DNA of 64,000 nucleotides, taken from positions 62,001 through 126,000 of the forward strand of contig NZ_JAQTZU010000003.1 in assembly GCF_028687615.1 (NCBI RefSeq), read 5' to 3'. The stretch is from Methylovulum sp. Lineage in GTDB: Bacteria; Pseudomonadota; Gammaproteobacteria; Methylococcales; Methylomonadaceae. This document shows, in pieces, positions 62,393 through 64,000 of the stretch. The position numbers and the translations under genes are program-made. Position 1 is the stretch's first letter. Every line of letters starts with the position of its first letter. The notes below the pieces were generated by a model. The model was not told where the DNA came from. It did not search any database and saw only the letters and a list, made by a program, of their open reading frames with translations.

Positions 62393-63109
62393 ATGAACCA
62401 ACTGTTCGCCGTCGCGCTGGGCGGGTCTTTTGGGGCTGTGCTGCGGTTCTTGGTTTCTACAGGAGTCTATCACTGGCTAGGGCGAGGCTTCCCTTATGGC
62501 ACGTTGGTGGTCAATGTCTTAGGTTCGTTTTTGCTGGGTTTGCTGACTGAGGCATTGGTGTTAAACCGCATTGCTTTTGCCTTGGATTACCGCGCGGCGA
62601 TTCTGGTGGGTTTTATCGGCGCGTTCACCACCTTTTCGACATTTTCCCTAGAAACCGTTTATCTGCTGGAACAAAACCAATTCAGCAAGGCGGCGTTGAA
62701 TATTGCGGTCAATGTCGTAGCGTGCCTGTTGGCGATTTGGCTGGGTTTGTTATGTGGCAAGGCTTTGGCGGGTAAGGCCATTGTTTGGGCGGGTGGGATA
62801 TTCCCGTATGGCATCATTATCGTCAATGTCCTTGGCGCCTTGTTGATCAGCTCGGTTTCCAGCTTGTTATTGCTGAAAGTGCCGATGGCTATTGAACAGC
62901 AACTAACTTTGGTTATTGTTATGGCCTTTGCGTATTTGGGATTGTCCGGTTTATACGTTTTGCTGCATCTATTGGAGCATGGCTATTCATATTCCACGCA
63001 TGAGCGTCTTTTGATGTTTAGTTTTGCGGCCAACACCTTTGCTTGTCTACTGGTGATGTGGCTAGGTTGGTTGGCGGTCAAGCCGTTAACAAATTTTTGT
63101 AATTCGTAG
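62393..63109 (+). CDS. crcB: Fused double FluC/CrcB fluoride channel, 4+3 helices
   Basis: 238 residues against about 125 in ordinary FluC. Half 1 (1-125) is complete: [29 protein letters not shown] (pore Asn) and [20 protein letters not shown] (Na site and Phe box). Half 2 repeats the domain from its second helix: [19 protein letters not shown], then [19 protein letters not shown] in place of the Phe-box helix, then [20 protein letters not shown]. The first helix of half 2 is absent, giving seven helices, so half 2 should face the opposite way, as in FluC dimers. Exports fluoride. No fluoride riboswitch is seen upstream. Confidence 0.85.
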   Translation: MNQLFAVALGGSFGAVLRFLVSTGVYHWLGRGFPYGTLVVNVLGSFLLGLLTEALVLNRIAFALDYRAAILVGFIGAFTTFSTFSLETVYLLEQNQFSKAALNIAVNVVACLLAIWLGLLCGKALAGKAIVWAGGIFPYGIIIVNVLGALLISSVSSLLLLKVPMAIEQQLTLVIVMAFAYLGLSGLYVLLHLLEHGYSYSTHERLLMFSFAANTFACLLVMWLGWLAVKPLTNFCNS

Positions 63110-63158
63110 GGGATATACTCTACGGCTACTGTATACATTCAATCTACAAAAGGTAACT

Positions 63159-64000
63159 ATGCTAGACCTCCGTTTATTCAGAACCGAACTTGATTTTGTC
63201 ACGCAACAATTGCAACGCCGTAATTTTGCGTTTGATGCCAGTGCGTATGAAGCCTTGGAAAACCAGCGCAAGGCTATTCAAGTCAAAACTCAAGACCTGC
63301 AAAATGAGCGTAACAGCCGCTCGAAAGCGATAGGTCAAGCCAAGGCTAAAGGTGAAGACGTGCAGCCCTTGCTCGATCAAGTCCAACACTTGGGTGACGA
63401 GCTGAAAGCTGCTGAAAACGCATTGGCGGACATCCAAACGGCGATGACGGCTTTGCTGGAAGGCATTCCCAATATTCTTGACGAGGCCGTGCCGGATGGC
63501 AAAGACGAGGAATCGAATCTGGAAATCAGCCGTTGGGGTGAACAACCGAATTTTGATTTTACGCCAAAAGACCATGTGGATTTGGGTACAAGCAAAGGCA
63601 TGGAATTTGAACTGGGCGTAAAAATCGCCGGTAGCCGTTTTGTCGTGCTGAACGGGCCGCTGGCGCGTTTGCAACGGGCGATTATCCAGTTGATGCTGGA
63701 CACGCACACGGCTGAGCATGGCTATTCTGAAACCTATGTGCCGTTTTTGGTCAACGCCGATAGCCTGTATGGCACAGGGCAATTGCCAAAATTCGCCGCT
63801 GATTTGTTCAAGGCTAGCGAAGATCCCGCTTTGTATTTGATCCCGACCGCCGAAGTGCCGGTCACCAACATCGTCCGTGACACGATTATCGAAGCGAAAG
63901 AGCTGCCGTTGAAATTTGTTTGCCACAGCCCTTGTTTCCGTAGCGAAGCGGGTGCGTATGGGCGCGATGTGCGCGGCATGATCCGCCAGCATCAGTTTGA
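63159..64000 (+). CDS. serS: Seryl-tRNA synthetase (N-terminal ~280 residues, runs off window)
   Basis: The translation from ATG 63159 starts [20 protein letters not shown], an N-terminal coiled-coil arm ([20 protein letters not shown] to [13 protein letters not shown]), then the class II catalytic core ([45 protein letters not shown]; motif 2 [20 protein letters not shown]). It charges tRNA-Ser. The frame is open to the edge, with motif 3 outside the window. AAAGGT upstream is a modest ribosome-binding site. Confidence 0.96.
   Translation, partial: MLDLRLFRTELDFVTQQLQRRNFAFDASAYEALENQRKAIQVKTQDLQNERNSRSKAIGQAKAKGEDVQPLLDQVQHLGDELKAAENALADIQTAMTALLEGIPNILDEAVPDGKDEESNLEISRWGEQPNFDFTPKDHVDLGTSKGMEFELGVKIAGSRFVVLNGPLARLQRAIIQLMLDTHTAEHGYSETYVPFLVNADSLYGTGQLPKFAADLFKASEDPALYLIPTAEVPVTNIVRDTIIEAKELPLKFVCHSPCFRSEAGAYGRDVRGMIRQHQF

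Noticed and set aside
1-64000. tRNA or rRNA genes
   Set aside because: I read the intergenic regions for cloverleaf and GTTCRANNC T-arm patterns and found none that were convincing; the only structured RNA I can support is rnpB.

Overview
The window reads as a chromosomal segment of a Gammaproteobacterium. The order rsmI - rnpB - mraZ - rsmH - ftsL - ftsI - murEF - mraY - murD - ftsW - murG - murC - murB/ddl - ftsQAZ, together with orn, rsgA, an M48 protease and serS, fits that class. A PEP-CTERM type exported protein, a DUF2380 protein and a TgpA-type transglutaminase would suit a Methylococcales-like methylotroph, but no methane or methanol gene is visible, so the order is a guess.

Layout. 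(1) 1-9221, all on the minus strand: a phage-defence operon. In transcription order it holds a SNF2-type helicase, an AAA ATPase, a small PD-(D/E)XK-like protein, a type III DNA methyltransferase (Mod), a DUF4258/DUF2283 pair, a UPF0175 antitoxin-like gene, a truncated DUF3368/PIN toxin, a DUF559 endonuclease gene framed by 42-bp inverted repeats, and the start of a type III Res subunit that runs off the window. (2) 9355-20292: a mixed region with the TgpA transglutaminase, a PaaK-like adenylating enzyme, DUF2380 and cupin genes, a NarX/NarL-type two-component pair, DUF2782, a 300-bp inverted-repeat element, the MoxR/DUF58 pair, another cupin and a YgjP-like metallopeptidase. (3) 20551-39864: rsmI, RNase P RNA and a complete, tightly packed dcw (division and cell wall) cluster with many ATGA overlaps. 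MurB and Ddl are one open frame. (4) 39892-43827: a cassette between two ~186-bp direct repeats, carrying a PEP-CTERM-like protein, a collagen-like secreted protein and a LuxR-type regulator. (5) 44070-50722: Uma2 genes, a 1.2-kaa NfnSL/GltD-like flavoprotein whose 3' end has been duplicated downstream, and debris of restriction/helicase genes. (6) 50723-64000: divergent FtsH and Lon-like proteases, a third Uma2 gene, a MITE with an 8-bp target duplication, an outer-membrane barrel, YifB/ComM, a DUF2281-PIN toxin-antitoxin pair, RsgA, an M48 protease, Orn, a fused double FluC fluoride channel, and the start of serS.

How it works together. The dcw cluster makes lipid II and the early divisome, probably from a sigma70 promoter at 22114-22142 with candidate MraZ boxes after it. 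The defence operon would combine DNA modification and restriction with helicase/ATPase modules. Much of the accessory DNA is shaped by small palindromic or inverted-repeat elements. One family both frames the DUF559 gene and sits in frame inside the Mod gene. Another, with core AGGTTTTAAAACCT, occurs three times with different self-complementary arms.

Most notable points: the DUF559 inverted-repeat cassette that broke a toxin gene, the palindrome inside mod, the 4+3-helix fused FluC, the MurB-Ddl fusion with an apparent internal ribosome-binding site, and the MITE with perfect ends and target duplication.
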